From assembly GCA_017474845.1 (NCBI GenBank), contig JAFVGS010000024.1:1-57634 (forward strand): a stretch of DNA of 57,634 nucleotides. The letters are read 5' to 3'. The notes beneath the pieces were generated by a model, which was not told where the DNA came from, did not search any database, and was given only the letters and a program-made list of their open reading frames with translations. Origin of the DNA: Prevotella sp. (lineage in GTDB: Bacteria > Bacteroidota > Bacteroidia > Bacteroidales > Bacteroidaceae). Made by a program: the position numbers and the translations under genes. Positions 42,454-50,592 of this stretch are shown piece by piece; positions within the stretch are counted from its first letter, which is position 1; every line of letters starts with the position of its first letter.

Positions 42454-42981
42454 ATGATGAAGTACAAGAGACTGTTCTCCCTTTGCATCCTGATGCTGAC
42501 GGCGATGGCACTCCACGCCCAGGACAGCAGGGTGAAAGTAGAACTGCTGACCATCGACGGGCCGAAGGCTATCTTCAGTTCCGAAGGCTACGGCAGCGAC
42601 AAGAAAGATGCCATTGCTAACGCTCAGATAGAGGTTCTGAAGAAGGTGCTCTATGAAGGCGTGATGGATTTCAATGGCAGCTATCCCATCGTGAAGAGCG
42701 GGCGTGACACCAACGCGTGGCTGCGCCGCTTCTTCAACGAGGATGGCAGGAACACGGTCTACAAGGCATTCCTCGGTGAGGTCGAACTGGTAGGCGACTT
42801 CGATACTTCGCCCTCTGGTGAGACTCACTGCCATTCCAACGTCGTCGTCTTCCACCAGCGGCTTCTGAAAGACGCCGAGAATCAGGGCGTCACCAAGTCT
42901 GAGGGTGCACAGGTACCTGTCAAACCCACTGCCGGAAACCGCAAGGACCCCAAGAGAACTTCGAAAACCTTTACAGACTAA
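42454..42981 (+). CDS. Small periplasmic protein, LPP20/FlgT-like start (operon gene 6)
   Basis: The 175-residue protein has a signal peptide (LFSLCILMLTAMALHA). The motif EGYGSDKKDAIANAQIEVLK recalls the helix of FlgT-N or LPP20-type domains, which is also seen in genes 1 and 2 of this operon. It ends in a polar basic tail. Two adjacent ATGs at 42454 and 42457 could start translation. It follows gene 5 by four bases and precedes the CHASE2-like gene by three. Function is unknown. Confidence 0.65.
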   Translation: MMKYKRLFSLCILMLTAMALHAQDSRVKVELLTIDGPKAIFSSEGYGSDKKDAIANAQIEVLKKVLYEGVMDFNGSYPIVKSGRDTNAWLRRFFNEDGRNTVYKAFLGEVELVGDFDTSPSGETHCHSNVVVFHQRLLKDAENQGVTKSEGAQVPVKPTAGNRKDPKRTSKTFTD

Positions 42982-42984
42982 GGC

Positions 42985-44232
42985 ATGCTTTTGGAAAGCC
43001 TCCGAGGATGGATTAAGAGCAATCGGAAGACGCTGAGAGTCTCGCTATTGGTGAGCTTGGCCATCACATTGTTCAGCTATGTGGTGGCCAACTCAGCCTA
43101 TCCGATGGCGGGCGAATATGCTGCGCAGAAGGAAATCAGCGACTTTAAGAAGTTCTTCGGACAGCAGATGGACAACGTCCCCGACAGCCTGCTGTTCATC
43201 AACGTCTGCTACGACAAGCAGCTCACGCCCTTTGAGGAACAGGGCATGCCTGTAGGCGACCTGGTCATCACCGACCGTGAGAAACTGTTGCAACTGCTGA
43301 CCATCGCCAAGGAGGCCGACAACTACCGGTACATCTTCATGGATGTACTCTTTGAACAAGGCATTGAGACCCCGACAGACTCGGCCCTCTTCCAGACCAT
43401 CGCCTCCATGGACAGGCTGGTCATTCCCATACATCAGGGCGTGACGCTGGCCGACAGCCGGCTCACCGCCAAGGCTGCCAACGCCGATTACCTCACCACG
43501 TGGAAGCAGCTGACCTGCGCCCACATCCAGTTCCTTCACGGTGACACCATCCCCTCCGTGGCACTCAAGATGTATGCCGACAGGAACCATCTCGAAGGCT
43601 TCGGCATCACGCCACACTTGGGAGGACTATGGTATACCGACAACGGCCGACTCTGCCAGAACGGGGCGACACTGTTTGTCGATGTCACAATCACAGGCAG
43701 CCTGTTCAACGAAGAGGGCCAGATGCGGGAACGTAACTACATCTACCTCGGTGCTGACCTGCTCGACCTCGACTCCATCATCCCCGTCAAAGAGCAGATT
43801 GAAGACAAAATCCTTGTCATCGGAGACTTCAAGAGCGACGTCCACAGCACATACGTCGGTGCTCAGCCAGGCTCTGCCATCTGCATCAATGCTTTTCTCA
43901 TGCTGATGAAAGGGAAGCACCTTGTCAACTGGCTGGCAGTCCTGCTGTTGTTCATCGTCTATACCACCGTGGGCACTTTCTATCTACGCGGCACCTCCTT
44001 CCAGGCTCTCTTCGCACATCCGTGGCTGGGTGTGCTGATGTCATTCCTCAGCACGGCAACGCTGTTCTTAGTCATTGCCATTATCGCCTATTGGAACGGC
44101 ATCGCCTTCAACATGTGGGTACCAACCACCATCTACTCGTTCATCGATACTTATGTGCAAAAACGTAACTTATATAAGAAGAAGAAAAATGAAAAGAATC
44201 TTGTCCATCATGCTCCTAAGTCTGGGGCTTAA
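42985..44232 (+). CDS. CHASE2-like membrane sensor without an output domain (operon gene 7)
   Basis: The 415-residue protein has one N-terminal membrane segment (about 17-38), an extracytoplasmic domain (about 40-315) and three further C-terminal membrane segments, the CHASE2 topology. CHASE2-like text includes LLFINVCYDKQLTPFEEQGM, IFMDVLFEQ, the repeat-containing VIPIHQG, and ILVIGDFKSDVHSTYVGAQP followed by INAFLMLMKGKHLVNW. Typical CHASE2 proteins carry a kinase, cyclase or GGDEF domain after the third segment. Here the tail is only about 25 residues, lysine-rich. It must signal through a partner or have no catalytic role. Confidence 0.82.
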   Translation: MLLESLRGWIKSNRKTLRVSLLVSLAITLFSYVVANSAYPMAGEYAAQKEISDFKKFFGQQMDNVPDSLLFINVCYDKQLTPFEEQGMPVGDLVITDREKLLQLLTIAKEADNYRYIFMDVLFEQGIETPTDSALFQTIASMDRLVIPIHQGVTLADSRLTAKAANADYLTTWKQLTCAHIQFLHGDTIPSVALKMYADRNHLEGFGITPHLGGLWYTDNGRLCQNGATLFVDVTITGSLFNEEGQMRERNYIYLGADLLDLDSIIPVKEQIEDKILVIGDFKSDVHSTYVGAQPGSAICINAFLMLMKGKHLVNWLAVLLLFIVYTTVGTFYLRGTSFQALFAHPWLGVLMSFLSTATLFLVIAIIAYWNGIAFNMWVPTTIYSFIDTYVQKRNLYKKKKNEKNLVHHAPKSGA

Positions 44233-44809
44233 CATGGCCTATGCCGACGATTTCAAAGTGCTCCTGGTCAACGATGCCAGCCTGAAATACAAGAGCGGCA
44301 AAACCGTGAAGATCGGCGACGTGTTCAAGAGTGCCGAGGACATCAACTGGCAGAAAGAAAAACAGGCCGTCAAGGCATACAACATGACGACCAAGAAGCA
44401 GGTTATGTTTCTTGGCAAGAAGTATATCCGTAAGTCAGGCAGCGAAACCATGGTCAACCAGAAATTTCTGTCCACCCATAGTCCCGGTGATACAATCCAA
44501 GCCAAATTGGCCAGCGTCTTTGCAAATGAGTATAATCTGCTCGACTCTATCATGGTAGACACCGAAGTAAACCTCGACGAGAAGAGTTTCTTCCAGGCCA
44601 CATATAACTACGGCGACGCGAAGATTACCAAGCGACTCCCCCGCGAAAAGGGCATCGTAATCATCGACAGGTCCATCTTCACCATTGGCAACCAAAAACT
44701 GGAGCCCCGCGACATCTACCTCTCCATCGATTACGTCAACGAACTGATGGTCAGCACCCCCGTCAAATACGGTATTGACTTATTCGTCATTCCCGAGAAA
44801 CTCGAGTGA
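44189..44809 (+). CDS. Periplasmic protein of unknown function (operon gene 8)
   Basis: The 206-residue protein has a signal peptide (MKRILSIMLLSLGLNMAYAD). The mature part opens FKVLLVNDASLKYKSGKTVK and IGDVFKSAEDINWQKEKQAV, a beta-sandwich-like pattern I cannot place in a family. It ends in a strand-rich module (VKYGIDLFVIPEKLE). I chose the ATG at 44189. That start overlaps the CHASE2-like gene by 44 bases, which argues for coupled translation and for a shared function. A bidirectional terminator follows. Confidence 0.7.
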   Translation: MKRILSIMLLSLGLNMAYADDFKVLLVNDASLKYKSGKTVKIGDVFKSAEDINWQKEKQAVKAYNMTTKKQVMFLGKKYIRKSGSETMVNQKFLSTHSPGDTIQAKLASVFANEYNLLDSIMVDTEVNLDEKSFFQATYNYGDAKITKRLPREKGIVIIDRSIFTIGNQKLEPRDIYLSIDYVNELMVSTPVKYGIDLFVIPEKLE

Positions 44810-44883
44810 GCAGGATGATCAGATTTCTTCCCCGTTACATGGGCCTTTTACCCAACGCCAGTAGGCTTTCCCTTCCCATTAGC

Positions 44884-44924
44884 ACAAATCCCCGCAGGGC
44901 ATTTTCAGCCTTGCGGGGATTTGT
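44884..44924. terminator. Bidirectional terminator between two convergent operons
   Basis: ACAAATCCCCGCAGGGC faces GCCTTGCGGGGATTTGT with one mismatch and a seven-base loop. It serves the eight-gene operon from the left and the ATPase pair from the right. Confidence 0.85.
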
Positions 44925-44926
44925 AA

Positions 44927-45415
44927 TTATTGGTTATATACTCGCCGATAGTGGCGGCGTTCCAAGAAACACATGAAAGTCTGCTCCAAATACCAGTAGA
45001 TGGCGAGGGCAGCTTGACAAGCGGCGATGTAGAAGGCAATCAGCTTCTTGTCGGGAATCAGTTCCACCAGGTTCAACGTCAGATAGGTGTAGATAATGAG
45101 CAGGACCACCGTGTAATTCTCCTGCATCATCCGCTGGACGTTGTGGACATGATAGTCGATAATCTCATTGACGAGCTGTCGTGTCTCAGGATGGTCTTTC
45201 CCCAAGCAGGTACAGAACATATCGTAAGCCTTCTCATAGTAATAATCAGCAGGTCCACGCTTGCAGATTTCAAGACTGGCATCGAGGTTCATAAACTCCA
45301 AGAGATCGTAATCATCTTCATTATAGCCGTCAACCTGTTTGTATCTGGCATAGCCCCTTGCCTTCTTGATGAAATCACGGGCCAAAGCGAGAGTGTTATC
45401 TTTGTCTTTCATCAT
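44927..45415 (-). CDS. Small membrane protein with tetratricopeptide-like head
   Basis: I do not recognise this 162-residue protein. Its first half (about 1-95) is helical with a TPR-like feel (YYYEKAYDMFCTCLGKDHPE, TRQLVNEIIDYHVHNV). Two membrane segments follow (VVLLIIYTYLTLNLVELI and AFYIAACQAALAIYWYLE), then a short basic tail. It lies 33 bases downstream of the AAA+ ATPase gene on the same strand, so the two are probably co-transcribed. It faces the envelope operon across the shared terminator. Confidence 0.65.
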   Translation of the reverse strand: MMKDKDNTLALARDFIKKARGYARYKQVDGYNEDDYDLLEFMNLDASLEICKRGPADYYYEKAYDMFCTCLGKDHPETRQLVNEIIDYHVHNVQRMMQENYTVVLLIIYTYLTLNLVELIPDKKLIAFYIAACQAALAIYWYLEQTFMCFLERRHYRRVYNQ

Positions 45416-45448
45416 ATACTTATCTAGGATTGATGAAAGAGGGCACCG

Positions 45449-47791
45449 TCAGGCGCTGAAGCCTGACACCACTTTGTGATGGGGCTTCAGCTGGACGGTT
45501 TGGGGACGGAAGCGCTCGAAGGCCTTAGTGACGTCGGAGGCTTCGATGCGCTGGAAGTCAACAGATAACGCAAAGAGGTCACCTTCGGCATTCATGGCAG
45601 AGGCGTCACCTGCATTCATGGCGGAGATGACACGGTCGGCCATAGCGGGAATGATGCCGTTGCGGACGAACTGCTCTATCCAGCGAGCGTTGCCGAAATG
45701 CTGGTCCTTCGCCTTCAAGGCCTGGTCGATGGCGCTGCGCATCTCCTTGGAGGCCTCGGGAGAGAGGGTGTAGTCATCTCGCTCGAAGAGCCGCATGGCA
45801 ATCTCCATCAGCTGGGCGGCACTGTAGTCGTCGAACTGGTAGCGATAGGGGAAACGGCTGGAGAGTCCGGGGTTGGAGTTGAGCATGGCGTCCATCTCCT
45901 GGGTGTAGCCCGCGAAGACGATGAGCATATCGGGGTTGGGCTGCGTGAGGACGGTGAGCAACGAGTCGAGCACACGGGCGCCGAAGTCCTTCTTGTCGTC
46001 GTTGCTGACGCTGAGGTTGTAGGCCTCGTCGATGAAGAGCACATTGCCCTTGGCTTCCTCGAGGATGCCCTTCATGTTCTCCTCCGTCTGTCCAATATAC
46101 TGTCCCACGAGACGTGTACGATCTACGGCGATGACCTCACCCTTGGAGAGGAGTCCGAGGGAGTGGTAGATTCTGCCGAGCTTGCCAGCGACAGTGGTCT
46201 TGCCTGTGCCGGGATTGCCTGTGAAGACGCAGTGGTAGACCTGTTCCTCGCTGTTACGGAGCCCCCTGCGGCTTCGCTCCTGGAAGAGTCGCGTCTGATT
46301 GGCCATCGACTGTATGCCTTGCTTCACATTGTCGAGTCCGATCATCTCACGCAATTCGCGCATGCTCTCCTCGAAAGGCGAGCCCTTGCTGGTGAGTTTG
46401 TCGAAGGGGATGTCTTCTTGCTGAAGCAGCGTGGTCTCGTCATCCGCCATGAGGGGAATGGCGCGCTGGAGGAACCTTGGTCTCACCTCCTCGGCAATGA
46501 AACGCCGGATATCGTCGCGCGACCAGCCGGCAAGTGCACCTTGTTCCCAGCCTTGGATGATGGTGCGTGCGAGGCGGTCCTTCGTGGCGGCGGAGGGTGC
46601 GAGATTGCTGACGAGAAGTTCGCGGTAGAAGACCTGCACGAGGTCGAAGGCGGTATAGGGCTCCTGCTCAATCACGCTCTTGGCGTTGAAGAGTCGTCGC
46701 AGCGAGGGGAATTGTTCCATCAGCTGGTCGGTCTCCTGTCGTGAGCCGCAGAGCCAGAGGAAGGTCTTGCCGTAAGAGCAGCGCACCTTGTTGATGACTT
46801 TCCGCATGATCACCTTGCCGCTGGCTCCAGTGAGCTCGCTGAGGTGAGTCAGGCAGAGAATCTTCATGTCACAGTCCTCAATCTCCTCGGGCAACAGCTC
46901 GTAGGGATTGGTGCGCGAGACGTCGAAGAGTGTGGCGCAGTCGATGCAGTTGAGCGTGTAGTCGGACAAGATGTTCTGCTGGAACAGTTTGAGGATTCCC
47001 GTCGATACGTCGTTGTTGCGGGTATTGATGATCAGGTTGCCTTCGGGCTGAAAGGCCTCCCCTCCGAGCTCCTTGCGGAACTCGTTGTACAGGAGCAGCA
47101 GCCGTTCCTGCATCATCTTCTGTCGGAACTGGGCCATGCCAGGCTGTCGGGCCACCATGTCCCATTCTGTTTCGATCGTCTGCATGCAGGAGGTCAGCGT
47201 GTGCTCGATGCCATAGCTCTGGCAGGCGACAGGCTTTCCAGCCTTGACATTCAGAAGATCATCGAGGGCAAAGTCGACGCGCACAAGGCTTTCGCCTGGG
47301 CCGACGACAAAAAGGATGTACCGTCCGGGCAGCCAGATGTTCAAGCTGGGAATCTCGTAGGAGGCCTTGCGCTTGGTGTGCTTCTCCTCGCAGCCGGCAT
47401 CGCTGGCGCACATCGGATAGTAGGTATCGGTATAGACATAACAGGTGAAGCGGTGGTTTCTCAATTCAGCACCTGACCTCGCCCTCAAAGTAACGGCTAC
47501 GGGGCCCTCGCCATACACTCCCTTCTCGCAGCCGGGCATCACCTCCACATCGATGGAGGTCACATCATCAATCCATTGTTGCTTTTCATGGTCAGATTTC
47601 ATCAGTACGTCGGCCACCCTGTCGTCAATCGGTCTCGGGAAAGGGAGCCCTGACGGTTCTGCCTCATCAGGCTCATCAAAGGTGTCCGTGGTGTCCAGGT
47701 CGTCTTCATCATCGTAGTCCAGTGCATCGCCGATAAAGTCCTGGAGCAGCTTTTCAAAATCATCATCATACTGTGTCTTGTCATTCTTCAT
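45449..47791 (-). CDS. CbxX/CfqX-type AAA+ ATPase with large N-terminal extension
   Basis: The 780-residue protein ends in a CbxX/SpoVK-like AAA+ domain: Walker A GNPGTGKT (about 522-529), Walker B NVLFIDEAYN (about 585-594), sensor IVFAGYTQEM and arginine finger region NPGLSSRFPYRYQF. The middle (about 300-420) reads like a degenerate second ATPase domain (MKILCLTHLSELTGASGKVI, RKVINKVRCSYGKTFLWLCG) without a P-loop. The N-terminus is very acidic (DDFEKLLQDFIGDALDYDDE) and then beta-rich. The closest known relatives by layout are EccA-like chaperones. The gene is preceded by an unusual leader. Confidence 0.82.
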   Translation of the reverse strand: MKNDKTQYDDDFEKLLQDFIGDALDYDDEDDLDTTDTFDEPDEAEPSGLPFPRPIDDRVADVLMKSDHEKQQWIDDVTSIDVEVMPGCEKGVYGEGPVAVTLRARSGAELRNHRFTCYVYTDTYYPMCASDAGCEEKHTKRKASYEIPSLNIWLPGRYILFVVGPGESLVRVDFALDDLLNVKAGKPVACQSYGIEHTLTSCMQTIETEWDMVARQPGMAQFRQKMMQERLLLLYNEFRKELGGEAFQPEGNLIINTRNNDVSTGILKLFQQNILSDYTLNCIDCATLFDVSRTNPYELLPEEIEDCDMKILCLTHLSELTGASGKVIMRKVINKVRCSYGKTFLWLCGSRQETDQLMEQFPSLRRLFNAKSVIEQEPYTAFDLVQVFYRELLVSNLAPSAATKDRLARTIIQGWEQGALAGWSRDDIRRFIAEEVRPRFLQRAIPLMADDETTLLQQEDIPFDKLTSKGSPFEESMRELREMIGLDNVKQGIQSMANQTRLFQERSRRGLRNSEEQVYHCVFTGNPGTGKTTVAGKLGRIYHSLGLLSKGEVIAVDRTRLVGQYIGQTEENMKGILEEAKGNVLFIDEAYNLSVSNDDKKDFGARVLDSLLTVLTQPNPDMLIVFAGYTQEMDAMLNSNPGLSSRFPYRYQFDDYSAAQLMEIAMRLFERDDYTLSPEASKEMRSAIDQALKAKDQHFGNARWIEQFVRNGIIPAMADRVISAMNAGDASAMNAEGDLFALSVDFQRIEASDVTKAFERFRPQTVQLKPHHKVVSGFSA

Positions 47792-47997
47792 AAATAAAGA
47801 AAGATTTTTGTTTTTGTTGAAAGGTTATCGTATGCCCCTCTGGAAAAGGGCGCAAGTGGTATTTGGGCAACGGTGTAAAATCGCTGTCCAGTAAGGTTCA
47901 CAGAAACTTGACTCGAAGTCTCTATCACAAAACGTTATTGTTGTTCCAAAATGTCAAAGAGCGTACGATCCCGCCGGCCTCCTATCAGCCGGTGCAT
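47788..47997 (-). other. 5' leader of the AAA+ gene with an interrupted small open frame
   Basis: An ATG at 47995-47997 opens a 20-codon frame (MHRLIGG ... FDILEQQ) ending in TAA at 47935-47937. The same frame then stays open for 48 codons, including SVNLTGQRFYTVAQIPLAPF, and ends in a TGA that overlaps the AAA+ start as ATGA. The continuity could mean a broken small gene, a leader peptide, or a structured RNA. A boxA-like bit lies inside. Confidence 0.5.
47952..47962 (-). promoter_or_regulatory. boxA-like sequence in the AAA+ leader
   Basis: The minus strand reads GCTCTTTGACA, close to the rRNA antitermination boxA (TGCTCTTTAACA in E. coli). It is about 90 bases after the predicted transcript start. 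Its presence outside an rrn operon is unusual. Confidence 0.45.
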
Positions 47998-48054
47998 AAA
48001 TTTACTGAGTTTTGTGATACGTTTTCTTGATTGTTATGTTTAAAATTGACGCTG
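47998..48054. other. First part of the AAA+ leader, non-coding
   Basis: Between the promoter and the small open frame I see no gene. TTTTGTGATA (about 48010-48019) is inversely repeated at TATCACAAAA (about 47923-47932), so the leader can fold over the small frame. Confidence 0.45.
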
Positions 48055-48062
48055 CAAAGATA
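48055..48062 (-). promoter_or_regulatory. -7 element for the AAA+ gene
   Basis: The minus strand reads TATCTTTG. It is 264 bases upstream of the AAA+ start, so the leader would be about 255 bases. Confidence 0.55.
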
Positions 48063-48065
48063 AGC

Positions 48066-48104
48066 AAAAATCCCGATACCAACCAAATAAGTATCGGGAT
48101 TTTT
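48066..48104 (-). terminator. Terminator of rnr
   Basis: AAAAATCCCGATAC faces GTATCGGGATTTTT perfectly with an 11-base loop. It lies 64 bases past the rnr stop codon and just upstream of the AAA+ promoter. Confidence 0.88.
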
Positions 48105-48167
48105 ATTCAGAAAATATGTTATTTAACACTTCCTCGCGGGCGTAATAATATAAGGTACGCGAAATGG

Positions 48168-50405
48168 TCAGTCATCGGCGAGGGTGAAGTCGAGCTGCTT
48201 GCGCTCAAGGTTGGCACGGGCCACCTGAATGCGGATAGGATCGCCGAGCTGATACTTCGTGTGATGACGACGGCCTACGATGACGAAGTTCTTCTCGTCG
48301 AAGTCGTAGTAGTCGTCACCCAGGTCGCGGATGGGGATCATACCCTCGCAGTGGGTCTCGTCAATCTGGGCATAGATGCCGTAGGAAGTAAGACCGGAAA
48401 TATGGGCATCGTAGGTGTTGCCGATCTTGTCGGCCATGAACTCCACCATCTTGTACTTGATCGAGTCGCGCTCTGCATTCTGCGATACCTGTTCCATGTC
48501 AGAGCAGTGCTCGCAGTACTCCTCGTACTTCTCCTTATTGGCCGAGCGTGCGCCACTCTGGTATTTTGTCAGCAGACGGTGCACCATCACGTCAGGATAT
48601 CGGCGGATGGGCGAGGTGAAGTGGGTGTAGTAATCGAAGGCCAGTCCATAGTGTCCGATGTTGTGGACGCTGTATTTCGCCTTCATCATGGCCCGCAAGG
48701 CGACGGTCTCGATGGCATTCTGCTCACGAGTTCCCTCGGCATCGGCCATCAGGGCATTGAGTGATTTCGTGATGGCACCCTTCGTGCCGCTGGTCTTCAC
48801 CTTATAGCCGAACTTTGAGACGAACTGACGCAAGTTCTCGAGTTTCTGGGGATCGGGTTGGTCGTGGATACGATAAGGAAGCGTCTTCGCCTTCACGCCC
48901 TTCTTCACACGGCCGACAGACTCTGCGACGGTCTTATTGGCAAGCAGCATGAACTCTTCGATGAGTTTGTTGGCATCTTTCGAGGTTTTGAAGTAAGCTT
49001 TGATGGGTTTGCCCGTCTCGTCGATGTCGAAATGGAGCTCCTCACGGTCGAACTTCACGCTGCCGTTCTTGAAGCGGGCGGCACGGAGTTTCTTGGCGAG
49101 GGCATCGAGTTTGATGAGTTCGTTGGCATATTCGCCTTTGTAGGGATTCTTTTTCGTGGCAGGAGGCGCAGGTTCACCAGTACCATCCTTAACCCCATTG
49201 TCTTCAAGTATCTGCTGCACCTCTTCATAGGCATAGCGACGGTCGCTCTTAATCACCGTATGGGCGAGGTGCCACTTTTTGATGTTCGCCTCGTCGTCGA
49301 GTTGGAAGATAACACTGTAACATAGCTTCTCCTCATTGGGTCGGAGAGAACAGATGAAGTTGCAGAGACGCTCGGGCAGCATGGGGATGGTACGGTCCAC
49401 GAGGTATATACTCGTAGCTCGGTTATAGCCTTCCTTATCGATAACGGAGCCTTCCTTCACGTAGTGGGAGACATCGGCGATATGGACACCAACCTCCCAA
49501 AGAGAGCCGTTGTTCAGACCACCCCTGGCCCCTCCTGACTCAGGAGGGGAAATGCGGCGGATGGAGAGGGCATCGTCGAAGTCCTTGGCATCCTTAGGGT
49601 CGATGGTACAGGTGAAGACATCGCGGAAATCCTCACGACGGGCAATCTCCTGGGGTGTGATGCCTGGATCGATCTTCTCTGCCGCCTCCTCCACATTCTT
49701 CGGATACTTGTAAGGCAGGTTGTACTGGGCAAGGATAGCGTGCATCTCCGCATTGTTCTCACCCGTCTTTCCGAGGATATCCACCACGGATCCGATGATG
49801 TTCTTATGTTCGGCATCAGGCCATTGCACGACCTTCACCACCGCCTTGTCGTCTGTCTTACCACCTTTTAGCTTGCGCTTGGGGATGATGATATCGTGGA
49901 CGAAGGTGTTATCCTGCGGGATGAGGAAGGCCCAGTCTTTGTCGACGCGTAGTTTTCCAACGATCTGATCGTGGGCACGCTTGACGATTTCGATGACCAT
50001 CGCCTCCTTGATATGTTTATCACGACGGGCCATATACGACACTTTCACTCTGTCGCCGTCCATCGCCGACATCGAGTTGCGCTCTGCCACGAAGACAGGC
50101 GTACCGCCATCATCGGGCAGGAACGAGTTGCGTCCATTGGCCTTCCGACGGAACACACCCTCCTGCACCTGTGTCTTCAGGTTCAGGCGGTAGCTGTTGT
50201 CGTTGACCTTCAAGAGGAAGTCGTCCCATGCCATTTCCTCCATCACGTCGATGGCGAGCATCTTCAGCGGATGCGTGTCGAGTTTAAGAGCCCTGAATAT
50301 CTGCTTGAACGAGAACGTCTCGTTCGGATTGTGCTGGAAGAGATTCTGCAGCAGTTCGCTGACCTGTTTCTTCCCTAACCGTTTTCCTCCTTTATTCTTT
50401 CCCAT
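48168..50405 (-). CDS. rnr: Ribonuclease R, with repeat-encoded insertion
   Basis: This 745-residue 3'-5' exoribonuclease degrades structured RNA. It has an N-terminal helix-turn-helix, cold-shock-like domains, an RNB domain and a C-terminal S1 domain (ISGLTSYGIYAQIDETHCEG). The RNB active site is in IDPKDAKDFDDALS, and HFTSPIRRYPDVMVHRLL is present. Directly after DDALSIRR comes SPPESGGARGG (about residues 284-296), where relatives have a short turn, before NNGSLWEVGVHIADVSHYV. That stretch is encoded by a palindromic repeat at 49519-49550. I chose the ATG of MGKNKGGK (50405); the frame extends 12 codons further to a TTG. Confidence 0.93.
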   Translation of the reverse strand: MGKNKGGKRLGKKQVSELLQNLFQHNPNETFSFKQIFRALKLDTHPLKMLAIDVMEEMAWDDFLLKVNDNSYRLNLKTQVQEGVFRRKANGRNSFLPDDGGTPVFVAERNSMSAMDGDRVKVSYMARRDKHIKEAMVIEIVKRAHDQIVGKLRVDKDWAFLIPQDNTFVHDIIIPKRKLKGGKTDDKAVVKVVQWPDAEHKNIIGSVVDILGKTGENNAEMHAILAQYNLPYKYPKNVEEAAEKIDPGITPQEIARREDFRDVFTCTIDPKDAKDFDDALSIRRISPPESGGARGGLNNGSLWEVGVHIADVSHYVKEGSVIDKEGYNRATSIYLVDRTIPMLPERLCNFICSLRPNEEKLCYSVIFQLDDEANIKKWHLAHTVIKSDRRYAYEEVQQILEDNGVKDGTGEPAPPATKKNPYKGEYANELIKLDALAKKLRAARFKNGSVKFDREELHFDIDETGKPIKAYFKTSKDANKLIEEFMLLANKTVAESVGRVKKGVKAKTLPYRIHDQPDPQKLENLRQFVSKFGYKVKTSGTKGAITKSLNALMADAEGTREQNAIETVALRAMMKAKYSVHNIGHYGLAFDYYTHFTSPIRRYPDVMVHRLLTKYQSGARSANKEKYEEYCEHCSDMEQVSQNAERDSIKYKMVEFMADKIGNTYDAHISGLTSYGIYAQIDETHCEGMIPIRDLGDDYYDFDEKNFVIVGRRHHTKYQLGDPIRIQVARANLERKQLDFTLADD
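49519..49550. repeat. CCCCTCC palindromic element inside rnr
   Basis: CCCCTCCTGA (49529-49538) and TCAGGAGGGG (49540-49549) are a perfect 10+1+10 palindrome, flanked by ACCACCCCTGG. This is the reverse orientation of the sufE element relative to the reading direction of each gene. Confidence 0.85.
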
Positions 50406-50430
50406 AGACTTATACTTTAGTTCTTTGCCG

Positions 50431-50438
50431 CAAAGATA
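50431..50438 (-). promoter_or_regulatory. -7 element for rnr
   Basis: The minus strand reads TATCTTTG 26 bases upstream of the chosen rnr start, supporting that start. Confidence 0.6.
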
Positions 50439-50480
50439 CAATAAATTTTTGAAATAAAAGACAATTCGAGTATTTTTTTA

Positions 50481-50557
50481 ACGACAACTAAGACAACTAT
50501 AACAACATTCGACCTAGGTCGAAAAGAAAAAGTTGTCTAAGTTGTCCAAGTTGTCGT
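50481..50557. repeat. GACAAC-phrase palindrome between divergent promoters
   Basis: ACGACAACTAAGACAACTAT phrases on the left are mirrored by AGTTGTCTAAGTTGTCCAAG, continuing TTGTCGT, on the right. The centre is a perfect 16-base palindrome, TTCGACCTAGGTCGAA (50508-50523). It lies between the rnr (minus) and epimerase (plus) promoters. Confidence 0.85.
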
Positions 50558-50567
50558 AAAAAAATAG

Positions 50568-50575
50568 TACCTTTG
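50568..50575 (+). promoter_or_regulatory. -7 element for the epimerase gene
   Basis: TACCTTTG lies 18 bases before the start codon. The right arm of the palindrome supplies GTTGTCGT where the -33 element is expected. Confidence 0.65.
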
Positions 50576-50592
50576 CACCCAAATTTTGCAAA

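Noticed and set aside
33292-47791. A type VI secretion locus
   Set aside because: Only TssD-like genes are present; no sheath, ClpV, baseplate or membrane-complex genes were seen.
47935-47937. A recoded stop codon (selenocysteine, pyrrolysine)
   Set aside because: The stop is TAA, which is not known to be recoded in that way. A broken frame or leader is simpler.
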